35,618 nucleotides of DNA, from positions 1-35,618 of the forward strand of contig NZ_QWKP01000201.1 in NCBI RefSeq assembly GCF_003470205.1, written 5' to 3'. The notes beneath the pieces were generated by a model. That model was not told the origin of the DNA. It saw only the letters and a list, made by a program, of their open reading frames with translations, and ran no database searches. A program made the position numbers and the translations under genes. The stretch comes from Cellulomonas rhizosphaerae (GTDB lineage: Bacteria; Actinomycetota; Actinomycetes; Actinomycetales; Cellulomonadaceae). Positions 29,236-35,618 of this stretch are shown in pieces. Within the stretch, counting starts at the first letter, position 1; every line of letters begins with the position of its first letter.

Positions 29236-29611
29236 CATCTCCTGGACGTGGTGGGCCGCCGGCACCGTCGTCGTGCTGGCCCTGCTCTGGCGCTCGCGGC
29301 GACCGCGGCCTCGCGTGGGCGAGGTCTGGTTCGCGCAGGTGCCGTTCGAGGACGGGAGCGGCAGCAAGGACCGCCCGGTGCTGGTGCTGTCCGCGTCGGG
29401 GCGGACCTGCGAGGTGGCCCGCTTCACCTCGCAGAACCGCGACGCACGGCGTGACCACGAGCGCGTCCCGGTCGGCGTGACCGGTCTGCCGAAGGGCAGC
29501 TGGATCAACCTGCGGCCGACGACGCTGCGGCGCTCGGCCTTCCGGCGCCGGACCGGGCGCCCGGGCAAGGCGTACGTCGCGTGGTACCGCGAGGCGACAC
29601 TGACCCGTTGA
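29228..29611 (+). CDS. Membrane-anchored PemK/MazF-like protein
   Basis: 127 residues from the ATG at 29228. An N-terminal membrane helix (ISWTWWAAGTVVVLALLW, ~3-20) and a basic RSRRPRPR stretch precede a PemK-like domain: VGEVWFAQVPFEDGSGSKDRPVLVLSASGRTCEVARFTSQNRDARRDHERVPV...GSWINLRPTTLRRS. The P-F-E-D-G-S-G-S-K-D-R-P-V-L-V-L motif is the signature of type II toxin PemK/MazF folds. No antitoxin gene is adjacent. A membrane anchor is unusual for the family and argues for a role other than free mRNA cleavage. Confidence 0.85.
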   Translation: MADISWTWWAAGTVVVLALLWRSRRPRPRVGEVWFAQVPFEDGSGSKDRPVLVLSASGRTCEVARFTSQNRDARRDHERVPVGVTGLPKGSWINLRPTTLRRSAFRRRTGRPGKAYVAWYREATLTR

Positions 29612-29630
29612 CCCGTTGCGCGGGTCGCGC

Positions 29631-29636
29631 CATGAT
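29631..29636 (+). promoter_or_regulatory. -10-like box for the small membrane protein gene
   Basis: CATGAT ends 6 bases before the ATG at 29643. Confidence 0.4.
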
Positions 29637-29642
29637 CCGGGC

Positions 29643-29900
29643 ATGACCCGATCTCGACGGACCCTCCCCGCGGTCGCAGTGCTGGCCGTCCTGCTCGTCG
29701 TCGGCGGCGGCTGGCTCGTCTGGCACTCGTCCCGTAGCGCGACGTTCGGCTGGTTCGCCTACGCGCCGCTGTCGGAGTCGGTCTACTCGCCGGGCATCCT
29801 CACGACGACGGACTGGGTCGGGCTCGCGCTCGTCGCCGTCGGACTGCTGGCCCTCGGAGCCGTCGGCGGATACGCGCTCGGCCGGCGCCGGGGCGCCTGA
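29643..29900 (+). CDS. Small two-helix membrane protein
   Basis: 85 residues: TRSRRTLPAVAVLAVLLVVGGGWLVWHSSRSATFGWFAYAPLSESVYSPGILTTTDWVGLALVAVGLLALGAVGGYALGRRRGA. Two membrane helices (~8-27 and ~58-80) are joined by a loop with FGWFAYAPLS. I do not recognise a named family; the loop recalls short actinobacterial membrane proteins whose F-x-W-F-A-Y-x-P-L motif recurs. Function unknown. Confidence 0.72.
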   Translation: MTRSRRTLPAVAVLAVLLVVGGGWLVWHSSRSATFGWFAYAPLSESVYSPGILTTTDWVGLALVAVGLLALGAVGGYALGRRRGA

Positions 29901-29901
29901 C

Positions 29902-30330
29902 TCACTCCCCGAACCTCCCGCGCGCCTCGACCGGGATCAGCGGCTTGTCCGCGCGGGCCCGGATCTGCTGCACGGCCCACGTGTTCCCGTCGGGGTCGGC
30001 GAAGCCGAAGAACGTCCCGCCGTCGCGCTCGTCGATCACCATGATCTCCGAGGCCTCGATGCCGCGCTCGACCAGCTCCGCCCGCGCCGCCTCCGCGTCC
30101 GAGACGACGAGCTGCAGGCCCTTGAGCGAGCCCGGCGCCATCTCGTTCTGCGAGGGCAGGTTGCCGATCACGATCGAGCAGCCCGAGCCCGGCGGGGTCA
30201 GCTGGGCGACGTGCATGAACTCGTTCTCGGTGTCGTGGTCGAGGTGGAAGCCGACCTGGTCGCGGTAGAACGCGATCGACGCGGCCAGGTCGCTGACGGG
30301 GACGACGACGACTTCCAGGGTCCAGTCCAT
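29902..30330 (-). CDS. VOC (glyoxalase) family protein
   Basis: 142 residues from the ATG at 30330: MDWTLEVVVVPVSDLAASIAFYRDQVGFHLDHDTENEFMHVAQLTPPGSGCSIVIG, then QLVVSDAEAARAELVERGIEASEI and GTFFGFADPDGNTWAVQQI. Two beta-alpha-beta-beta-beta units make the VOC fold, with metal-binding Glu/His positions at the usual places. It is the second gene of a minus-strand pair, starting 2 bases after the stop of the hypothetical gene at 30941. Substrate unknown. Confidence 0.92.
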   Translation of the reverse strand: MDWTLEVVVVPVSDLAASIAFYRDQVGFHLDHDTENEFMHVAQLTPPGSGCSIVIGNLPSQNEMAPGSLKGLQLVVSDAEAARAELVERGIEASEIMVIDERDGGTFFGFADPDGNTWAVQQIRARADKPLIPVEARGRFGE

Positions 30331-30332
30331 GA

Positions 30333-30941
30333 TCACTCGCTCTCGTGGTCGAACCAGCCGCCGGGCGGCGGCGTGGGGCGCGGGGGTGGTTCGTGGCTGT
30401 GCGGCGGGTCCGGCTCCCAGGGCCACAGCTCGACGACGCGCGCGCGGGCCGCGGCAAGGTCGTCAGCGGCCACGACGACGCGCCCCTCGGGCAGGTCGTA
30501 GTCGGGGGCGTGGACCACCACGGTCACCGCCCCGTCGGGCGGCGCGGGCGCCAACCAGTACGCCATCTCGTAGGTCCGCCCACCTCCACCCCCGCCCCGC
30601 TGGCTGAGTGCGAAGCTCTCCGCGCCGGTCCGGTGGAAGTCGTTCTCCATCACCCTCGTGCCGTCAGCCAGCTCGACGCCGACGAACAGCTCGCTGGGAA
30701 ACCCGTGCCTCGCGCGATCCATGGGCGGCTCGACGCGGCGGTTGAGCTGGAGCGTGAACCGCAGCCCGCAGCTGTAGTGCTCGACCCCGGCGAGGATGAT
30801 CGCGGCGTCGCCGTCCGCGACGACCACCGCCGGACCGCCGACGAGGGCCGCGACCTCGTTCTCGGGCGGGGACCAGCGCTGTCGCGCGAGCCGCTGCTCG
30901 TCCGGATCCATCTCCTCGTCCCCGACTAACACCGATCGCAT
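30333..30941 (-). CDS. Hypothetical protein, 202 residues
   Basis: From the ATG at 30941: MRSVLVGDEEMDPDEQRLARQRWSPPENEVAALVGGPAVVVADGDAAIILAGVEHYSCGLRFTLQLNRRVEP. The middle is beta-rich; then comes a glycine run (SQRGGGGGGRTYEMAYWLAPAPPDGAVTVVVHAPDYDLPEGRVVVAADDL). The C-terminus is Pro/His rich (PHSHEPPPRPTPPPGGWFDHESE). No named family, signal or membrane segment. Probably cotranscribed with the glyoxalase gene that follows it. Confidence 0.72.
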   Translation of the reverse strand: MRSVLVGDEEMDPDEQRLARQRWSPPENEVAALVGGPAVVVADGDAAIILAGVEHYSCGLRFTLQLNRRVEPPMDRARHGFPSELFVGVELADGTRVMENDFHRTGAESFALSQRGGGGGGRTYEMAYWLAPAPPDGAVTVVVHAPDYDLPEGRVVVAADDLAAARARVVELWPWEPDPPHSHEPPPRPTPPPGGWFDHESE

Positions 30942-30947
30942 CCCCCC

Positions 30948-30953
30948 ACCCTG
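30948..30953 (-). promoter_or_regulatory. -10-like box for the hypothetical gene at 30941
   Basis: CAGGGT on the minus strand ends 6 bases before the ATG. Confidence 0.35.
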
Positions 30954-30982
30954 TCGGACCCTCCGCACCGACACAACGGATG

Positions 30983-31379
30983 TCAGGCGTCGGCGACCAG
31001 CTCGACCTCGAAGCCGGCCGCGTCCTCGAGGTAGGCGGCGTAGTGGAGCCGGCCTCCGGCGAACGGGTGCCGGTCGGCGAACAGGAGCGACCAGCCGTGC
31101 CCGCCGGCCGCGGCCACGATCTCGTCGACCTGCTCCCGCGTGCCGGCGTGGAAGGCGAGGTGGTTCACCCCAGGCCGCCGCCGCTCGTGGCCGCCGGGGA
31201 GCACGTCGGGCCCTGCCTCGAGCACGACGTACGCCTCCCCCAGCCGCCAGCTCTCGCCGCTGGGCCACGAGTCCTCCCGCACATACCCGAGCTCACTGAG
31301 GAGCCCCCCCCCAGGCGGCCGTGGCCGCCCCCAGGTCCTCGACCCACACCTCGACGTGGTGGAACGCTCCGCGGCTCAC
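30983..31379 (-). pseudogene. VOC (glyoxalase) gene broken by a one-base shift in a G9 run
   Basis: The N-terminal part, SRGAFHHVEVWVEDLGAATAAWGG (from a GTG at 31379), lies in one frame and stops at 31293. The rest, LLSELGYVREDSWPSGESWRLGEAYVVLEAGPDVLPGGHERRRPGVNHLAFHAGTREQVDEIVAAAGGHG...YAAYLEDAAGFEVELVADA, lies in another frame ending at 30983. The break is in a run of nine C (31304-31312; G9 in the coding sense). Deleting one base restores the frame and the natural VOC sequence (AWGGLLSELGY). It is either a true pseudogene, a slippage-variable gene or a sequencing error in the homopolymer. Confidence 0.85.
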
Positions 31380-31414
31380 CTCGCCACTCTTGCACCGAGA
31401 ACGGCCCCGGCGTC

Positions 31415-31445
31415 CGAGAACGACTGTTCCGGGGGGTCGTTCTCG
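31415..31445. repeat. GAGAACGAC inverted repeat, left flank of the DUF559 gene
   Basis: CGAGAACGAC (31415-31424) and GTCGTTCTCG (31436-31445) are perfect 10-bp inverted repeats with an 11-base loop. A further partial copy (CGAGAACG) lies at 31396-31403, and a third full copy is in the direct repeat at 31451-31468. The 163-base gap (31380-31542) is otherwise occupied by the DUF559 leader. Confidence 0.85.
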
Positions 31446-31450
31446 AGCGC

Positions 31451-31468
31451 GAGGGTCGTTCTCGGCGG
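31451..31468. repeat. 18-bp direct repeat, left copy
   Basis: GAGGGTCGTTCTCGGCGG, identical to 32562-32579 on the far side of the AbiEi/DUF559 gene, 1111 bases away. Confidence 0.9.
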
Positions 31469-31542
31469 CCTCACGGTGGGGGCTGTCCACAGATCGGCGC
31501 GAGAGCCGCCACGCCCGGTGCTGCCGCGCCACGCTGACGGGT

Positions 31543-32478
31543 ATGCCTCGTCGTCCCGGGTCGCAGTCCGGCCTCAACCCACCGAGCAGCTCGCCACGTG
31601 TCTTCCTGGCACGTGACCAACCACGGGAGTTGATCGCTCGGTTGGTCGCCAAGGGTTCGGCTGTGCCCGTACATCGGGGCGCGTACCGACTTGCGCGAGC
31701 CACCGAGGCGCCGCGCGACGTGGCGCTCGCACGGATCGTCGCGACCCACCACCAGCTCCAGGGCGAGCATGCGTTCAGCCACACGTCCGCGGCGCTCCTT
31801 CATGGCCTGACGACGTGGCGCACCGCGGCGAAGGTCGAGATCTACCAAGCGACGTCCCGGAGCGGCCACGGCGCGTCCCACCTGCTCCGGCACGTCCCGA
31901 TGCCCCCACTCGCGGACCGCGAGACGGTCGTCGGCCTGCCGGCGACGACCCTGGCGCGGACGGCGTGGGACTGCATGTGCGCCATGCCTGCAGGTGAGGC
32001 GCTCGTCGTGGCGGACGCGGCGCTGCGTGCGGGAGTCACAGCAGCCGAGCTCGGCGCGTTCGCCAGGCGCGGGGGGCGCGGTCACTCGCGAGCCGCGCGG
32101 ATCCTCGACGTCGCAGATGACGGGGCCGAATCGGCGCCCGAATCGATGTGTCGGTACCGGCTCCTGGTCGCCGGGTATCCACAGCCGACCACCCAGATCC
32201 CGGTCGTGACGCGATTCGGCACCTACTTCGGCGATCTGGGCTGGCCCGAGTGGAAGGTGCTGATCGAGTACGACGGCCGAGTGAAGTACGAGGAGAACGC
32301 GACGGAGACGTTCATCGCCGAGAAGCGTCGCCACGACGCCCTCGTCGAGAAGGGCTGGCGCGCCTTACGGGTAACGAAGGAAGACCTCGCGTCCCGGCGG
32401 GGCTTCGAGACTCGCGTCGCGGAGCTCGTCCCCGAAGCGGCGGCTGCGCTGCGCCCGCGTCGCGAGCTGCGCTGGTGA
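31543..32478 (+). CDS. AbiEi-like antitoxin domain fused to DUF559 (Vsr-like) nuclease domain
   Basis: 311 residues. The N-terminal ~110 residues (RVFLARDQPRELIARLVAKGSAVPVHRGAYRLARATEAPRDVALARIVATHHQLQGEHAFSHTSAALLHGL) match the winged-helix AbiEi/type IV antitoxin-like module. The C-terminal DUF559 domain (~225-295) has the endonuclease-like core: PEWKVLIEYDGRVKYEEN...FIAEKRRHDALVEKGWRALRVTKEDL, with the acidic D in EYDG and E-K-R-R-H-D-A-L. Such proteins are common in actinobacteria, with no proven job. No toxin partner (AbiEii) is adjacent. The gene is bracketed by matching 18-bp direct repeats and GAGAACGAC dyads. The start at 31543 is the best choice but lacks a clear ribosome site. Confidence 0.85.
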   Translation: MPRRPGSQSGLNPPSSSPRVFLARDQPRELIARLVAKGSAVPVHRGAYRLARATEAPRDVALARIVATHHQLQGEHAFSHTSAALLHGLTTWRTAAKVEIYQATSRSGHGASHLLRHVPMPPLADRETVVGLPATTLARTAWDCMCAMPAGEALVVADAALRAGVTAAELGAFARRGGRGHSRAARILDVADDGAESAPESMCRYRLLVAGYPQPTTQIPVVTRFGTYFGDLGWPEWKVLIEYDGRVKYEENATETFIAEKRRHDALVEKGWRALRVTKEDLASRRGFETRVAELVPEAAAALRPRRELRW

Positions 32479-32526
32479 CCAGGTCCCGGAGGAGGCGACT
32501 GCACATCGACAACGACCGTCCGGCGT

Positions 32527-32574
32527 GAGAACGACCGATCCGGACGGTCGGTCTCGATCCGGAGGGTCGTTCTC
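32527..32574. repeat. GAGAACGAC inverted repeat, right flank of the DUF559 gene
   Basis: GAGAACGACC (32527-32536) and GGTCGTTCTC (32565-32574) form a perfect 10-bp inverted repeat; the loop itself carries CGATCCGGA twice. An extra variant ACAACGACC lies at 32509-32517. The 141-base gap (32479-32619) separates the DUF559 stop from the convergent response-regulator stop, so the dyad may also act as a terminator. Confidence 0.85.
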
Positions 32575-32579
32575 GGCGG
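32562..32579. repeat. 18-bp direct repeat, right copy
   Basis: GAGGGTCGTTCTCGGCGG, identical to 31451-31468. Confidence 0.9.
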
Positions 32580-32619
32580 GGGAGAGCGGGGGTGGGGCGG
32601 GGGCGGGCGGCGCGGCCGG

Positions 32620-33276
32620 TCAGGTGGGGACGCGGCCGGTTTCGTAGGCCCACATGGCCATCTCCACGCGGTTTCGGGCGCCGAGCTTGGCCATGAGGCT
32701 CTGGAGGTGGGTCTTGACCGTGCTGAGGCTGATGTAGAGCTCGGCGGCGATCTCCACGTTGGTCAGGCCGCGCGCCACGGTGAGCAGGACCTCCTCCTCC
32801 CGCGCGGTCAGCGGGTCGAGCGGCTGCAGGGGCGGGCGTGACGGGCGGGCGGCGGCGAACGCGGAGAGCAGGCGGACCGTGACGTTGGGGGCGATGAGCG
32901 CCTCGCCGTTGGCGGCCGCGTGCACGGCCTGGGTCAGCAGCTCCGGGCCGGCGTCCTTGAGCAGGAAGCCGCGCGCGCCGGCCTTGAGCGCGCCGTGCAC
33001 GTACTCGTCGAGGTCGAAGGTGGTGATGACGACGACGGCCATCGGGTCCTCGACGCCCGGGCCGGCCAGCACGCGGGTGGCCTCGAGGCCGTCGACGTCG
33101 GGCATCCGGATGTCGAACAGGCAGACGTCGGGCCGCAGCTCGCGCGCCAGCCGGATCGCGATGCGGCCGTCGGGGGCCTCGCCGACGACCTCGATGCCCG
33201 GCTGCGCGTCGAGGATCATGCGCAGGCCGGTGCGGATCATCTCCTGGTCGTCGGCGACGAGCACGCGGATCGTCAT
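32620..33276 (-). CDS. NarL/LuxR-family response regulator
   Basis: 218 residues from the ATG at 33276, which overlaps the kinase stop (ATGA). The receiver domain (~1-120) has D9/D10 acidic pocket, phospho-acceptor D55 in CLFDIRMPD, T85 in VVITTFD, and K107 in GFLLKDAG. The LuxR-type helix-turn-helix follows (~150-205): LDPLTAREEEVLLTVARGLTNVEIAAELYISLSTVKTHLQSLMAKLGARNRVEMAMWAYETG. It is a DNA-binding output partner of the kinase encoded directly upstream, and the divergent MMPL transporter is the likely target. Confidence 0.95.
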   Translation of the reverse strand: MTIRVLVADDQEMIRTGLRMILDAQPGIEVVGEAPDGRIAIRLARELRPDVCLFDIRMPDVDGLEATRVLAGPGVEDPMAVVVITTFDLDEYVHGALKAGARGFLLKDAGPELLTQAVHAAANGEALIAPNVTVRLLSAFAAARPSRPPLQPLDPLTAREEEVLLTVARGLTNVEIAAELYISLSTVKTHLQSLMAKLGARNRVEMAMWAYETGRVPT

Positions 33277-34409
33277 GCGACCGCCGTCCGCGGGATGACG
33301 GCCTCGACGACCCACCCGCGCGACGGCCCGGGAGCAGCCGCGACCGAGCCGCCGAGCAGCGCCGCCCGCTCGCTCATCCCGACGATGCCGTACCCCGCCG
33401 ACCGGGGCGCGAAGACGGTGTCGCCGTCGTCGGTGACGACGCAGCGGACTTCGTCGGGCGATCCGGTGACGGCGACGATGATGCGCGTCGCGCCGCGCGA
33501 GTGGCGCACGGCGTTCGTCACGGACTCCTGCGCGATGCGGAAGACGGCCGCGCCCACCGCGGGCCCCAGCTCGTCGAGCTCGCCGGAGAGCCGGACGGCC
33601 ACGCGCGGATCGGCGGCGGACAGCGACGGGAGGTCGGAGACCGTGCGGGCCGGGGCGAGCAGGGCGTCGTCGCCGTCCCGCAGTGCGCCGACGAGCACGC
33701 GCATCTCGGCGAGCGTGCGCGAACCCTCGGCCTCGATCACGGCTAGCGCCTCGCCGGCGGCCTCCGGGCGGACCGCCGCGACGACGCGACCGGCCTGCGC
33801 GCGGATCACCATCGCGGAGACGTGGTGGGCGACGGTGTCGTGAAGCTCGCGCGCCAGCTGCTCGCGCTCGCGCAGCCGCACCTGGTCGAGCTCACGGGCG
33901 CGGGACTGCGCCACCACGCGGACGGAGACCCCGATGACCAGCGGTGACGCCATGAAGATGAAGGCACCGGCCGCCTCGCCGAGGGTCGTGTAGTCGACGC
34001 TGATGCCGAGCGCGAAGGACACCAGCACGATGGCCGTGCCGATCACGATCTCGCGGCCTGAGCCCCACCGGTAGAGCGCGTAGCCGAGCACCAGGACGAA
34101 CACCATCGTCCCCAGCCCGACCGACTGCTCCGTGCCGACGGCCGCCGAGACGAGCGACGTGACGATGACCGCGCCGAACGTGAGGACGACCATCGCCAGC
34201 GGCCGGGTGCGACGCCAGAGCATCGTCGCCGCGAGGCCGAGCGCCATGACGAGCGCGACGACCGGCCACACCACGTCCTTGCGCAGCGCCACCTCGAGCA
34301 CCGCGGAGACGACGATCACCGCGACGAGCAGCCAGTCGCGCCAGACCCGCGCAGGCGCGTTCGGCACGCGCGGCTCAGCCCACAGCCGCCGCCACGCTCC
34401 GAGGATCAC
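33273..34409 (-). CDS. Histidine kinase (HisKA_3 / NarX-DesK type)
   Basis: 378 residues from a GTG. About five membrane helices (~27-165: residues 27-40, 47-63, 72-90, 98-113, 121-137, 145-166) make the sensor part. The dimerisation/phospho-acceptor region is RLREREQLARELHDTVAHHVSAMVIRAQAG, His190 in R-E-L-H-D. The ATP-binding domain has FRIAQESVTNAVRHSRGATRI (N box), CVVTDDGD and GYGIVGMSERAALLGG. It should phosphorylate the response regulator whose ATG overlaps its stop. The signal is unknown; the membrane sensor suits envelope or lipid stress. Confidence 0.94.
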   Translation of the reverse strand: MILGAWRRLWAEPRVPNAPARVWRDWLLVAVIVVSAVLEVALRKDVVWPVVALVMALGLAATMLWRRTRPLAMVVLTFGAVIVTSLVSAAVGTEQSVGLGTMVFVLVLGYALYRWGSGREIVIGTAIVLVSFALGISVDYTTLGEAAGAFIFMASPLVIGVSVRVVAQSRARELDQVRLREREQLARELHDTVAHHVSAMVIRAQAGRVVAAVRPEAAGEALAVIEAEGSRTLAEMRVLVGALRDGDDALLAPARTVSDLPSLSAADPRVAVRLSGELDELGPAVGAAVFRIAQESVTNAVRHSRGATRIIVAVTGSPDEVRCVVTDDGDTVFAPRSAGYGIVGMSERAALLGGSVAAAPGPSRGWVVEAVIPRTAVA

Positions 34410-34415
34410 GAGCCC

Positions 34416-34421
34416 AGCCTA
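34416..34421 (-). promoter_or_regulatory. -10 box for leaderless histidine-kinase gene
   Basis: TAGGCT on the minus strand ends 6 bases before the GTG at 34409. Confidence 0.55.
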
Positions 34422-34472
34422 GGGATCGCCGCCGCGCGCCGGATCGGCCGAAAGGTCCACGCCCGCACCGAC

Positions 34473-34489
34473 CGTCGGCCGGGCCGACG
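34473..34489. promoter_or_regulatory. 17-bp palindrome between kinase and MMPL transporter genes
   Basis: CGTCGGCC-G-GGCCGACG has 8-bp perfect arms around one base and lies in the 159-base divergent gap, 80 bases before the MMPL ATG. A site for the response regulator is the simplest reading, but GC-rich palindromes arise easily in such DNA. Confidence 0.45.
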
Positions 34490-34568
34490 ACGCCTGCGCG
34501 GCCGATGTGGCCCGCGGGCCCCCGCCGCCACGCTCGGACCGACCGACCACCCCACCTGGAGGCACCCC

Positions 34569-35618
34569 ATGCTGTCGCAGACGCTGTACCGACTCGGCCG
34601 CGTCGCGGCCCGCCGCCCGTGGGCGGTCATCGCCTCGTGGCTCGTGCTCGCCGCGCTCGTCGTTGGTGCCTCCGGCGCGTTCGGCGCCAAGCTCGAGGAC
34701 TCGTTCCGCGTGCCCGGCCTCGACTCGCAGCAGGCGAACGACCTGCTCGAGGCCGCGGGCTCCGGCCAGGCGGGAGTCACCGCGATCGTGGCCGTGTCCG
34801 CAGCGGACGGCGGTCCGATCGACGCCGGTGCCGTCGCTCGGCTGCAGCGCGACCTCGCGGCCCTCCCGCACGTGCTCGGCACCACGGACCCCGCGGGCGT
34901 CCTGGCCGGGACGAGCGACGAGCCCGGGGTGGTCTCCCCCGACAGGAGCGTCGCGCTCGTCCGCGTGCAGTACGCGGCGCTCGACGAGCTCAGCGCGGCC
35001 GACCTCGCCGACCTCAAGGCGGTCGACGGCGACCCGTCGCTGCGCGTCGAGAAGGGCGGCGACCTGTTCTTCGCCTTCGAGGAGCCGCCGACGAACGTCG
35101 GAGAGCTGGTCGGCATCCTCGCGGCGCTCGCGATCCTGCTGCTCGCGTTCGGGTCGTTCGTCGCCGCGGCGACGCCGATCGGGATGGCCGTCCTCGGGCT
35201 GGCCATCGGGGTGAGCGCGATGCCGTTGCTCGGGCAGCTGATGGTCATCCCCAGCTACGCGCCGGTTCTGGGTGCGATGGTCGGACTCGGCGTGGGCATC
35301 GACTACGCGCTGTTCGTCGTGACGCGGCACCGCGAGAACCTCGCCCGGGGGACGGCGGTCGACGAGTCGATCGCCCGGTCGATCGCGACGGCGGGCCGGC
35401 CGGTGGTGTTCGCGGGCGGCATCGTCGTCGTCTCGATCCTCGGGCTGGCCGTCGCGGGGGTCCCGTTCATGACGGCGGGCGGCGTCGCGATCTCGCTCGT
35501 CGTGCTGGTCATGGTGGCCGCGTCGGTGACGCTGCTGCCGGCGCTGCTCGCGGTGGCCGGCCGACGAGTCGTCGGGCGCCGGCCCGTCGTCGCGACGAGC
35601 CCGGGCTGGGCGCGCTGG
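34569..35618 (+). CDS. MMPL family transporter (RND-like), 3' end cut by the window
   Basis: At least 350 residues with no stop before the window edge. GGAGG lies 6 bases before the ATG. A first membrane helix (RRPWAVIASWLVLAALVVGASGAF) precedes an external domain (~40-180). A block of membrane helices follows (~180-340), with the characteristic AMVGLGVGIDYALFVVTRHRENLARG motif (G-x-D-Y) and AGRPVVFAGGIVVVSILGLAVAGVPFMTAGG. MMPL proteins export lipids or small molecules using the proton gradient; actinobacterial members often move cell-envelope lipids or confer drug resistance. The divergent two-component system is a likely regulator. Confidence 0.93.
   Translation, partial: MLSQTLYRLGRVAARRPWAVIASWLVLAALVVGASGAFGAKLEDSFRVPGLDSQQANDLLEAAGSGQAGVTAIVAVSAADGGPIDAGAVARLQRDLAALPHVLGTTDPAGVLAGTSDEPGVVSPDRSVALVRVQYAALDELSAADLADLKAVDGDPSLRVEKGGDLFFAFEEPPTNVGELVGILAALAILLLAFGSFVAAATPIGMAVLGLAIGVSAMPLLGQLMVIPSYAPVLGAMVGLGVGIDYALFVVTRHRENLARGTAVDESIARSIATAGRPVVFAGGIVVVSILGLAVAGVPFMTAGGVAISLVVLVMVAASVTLLPALLAVAGRRVVGRRPVVATSPGWARW

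Noticed and set aside
31483..31491. CTGTCCACA, one mismatch from an actinobacterial DnaA box
   Set aside because: A single isolated copy; no cluster or AT-rich region, so no origin is supported.

Overview
This is a high-GC window that most resembles the chromosome of a cellulolytic actinobacterium of the Cellulomonas type. The grounds are: two secreted CBM2-linker-GH5 cellulases; actinobacterial families (DUF7455, deazaflavin-dependent nitroreductase, PPOX, SigG-like ECF sigma factor, TerD fusions); strong G/C third-codon bias; and many start codons lying 6-7 bases after a TANNNT -10 box, the usual arrangement for leaderless actinobacterial mRNAs. I saw no tRNA, rRNA, CRISPR array, integrase or transposase. 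I read about 46 genes, two of them cut by the window edges and one broken by a frameshift.

Layout. 1-2.0 kb: end of a beta-helix protein, a DHFR/RibD-like reductase and a PPOX flavin/F420 protein. 2.1-3.7 kb: first cellulase, with a LacI-type operator upstream and a strong bidirectional terminator. 3.7-7.0 kb (minus strand): GNAT acetyltransferase, DUF7455 protein, a protein of four tandem cold-shock domains, a YiaA/B-like membrane protein and a TetR repressor. The repressor diverges from an MFS exporter at 7.1-8.5 kb, with three repeated operator boxes between them. 8.7-11.4 kb: a two-gene TerD operon (TerD-TerD, then TerD-coiled coil-degenerate FtsK-like ATPase). 11.5-17.0 kb: small metabolic genes, including a glyoxalase/HxlR pair with its operator and an epoxide hydrolase/acetyltransferase pair. 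17.2-18.6 kb: second cellulase, whose upstream region shares an 11-base operator core with the first.

18.7-24.1 kb: hypothetical genes, a GyrI-like protein, a TerD-vWA protein, small membrane and secreted proteins, and a DUF899 protein. 24.2-25.8 kb: an ECF sigma factor and a DUF2975/XRE pair with two spaced operators. 25.9-30.9 kb: densely packed small genes (GlsB, methyltransferase, nitroreductase, epimerase, orphan PIN protein, DUF4870-like protein, membrane-anchored PemK-like protein, glyoxalase). 31.0-31.4 kb: a glyoxalase gene broken in a 9-base G run. 31.5-32.5 kb: an AbiEi/DUF559 nuclease-like gene flanked by an identical 18-bp direct repeat and by GAGAACGAC inverted repeats. 32.6-35.6 kb: a response regulator/histidine kinase pair divergent from an MMPL transporter.

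The most promising leads are the TerD fusion set (three related N-terminal TerD domains lacking the calcium loop, each joined to a different C-terminal module) and the DUF559 gene with its matched flanking repeats. Second-rank leads are the operator architectures (LacI-type, TetR, HxlR, XRE), which can each be paired with a nearby regulator or regulon.
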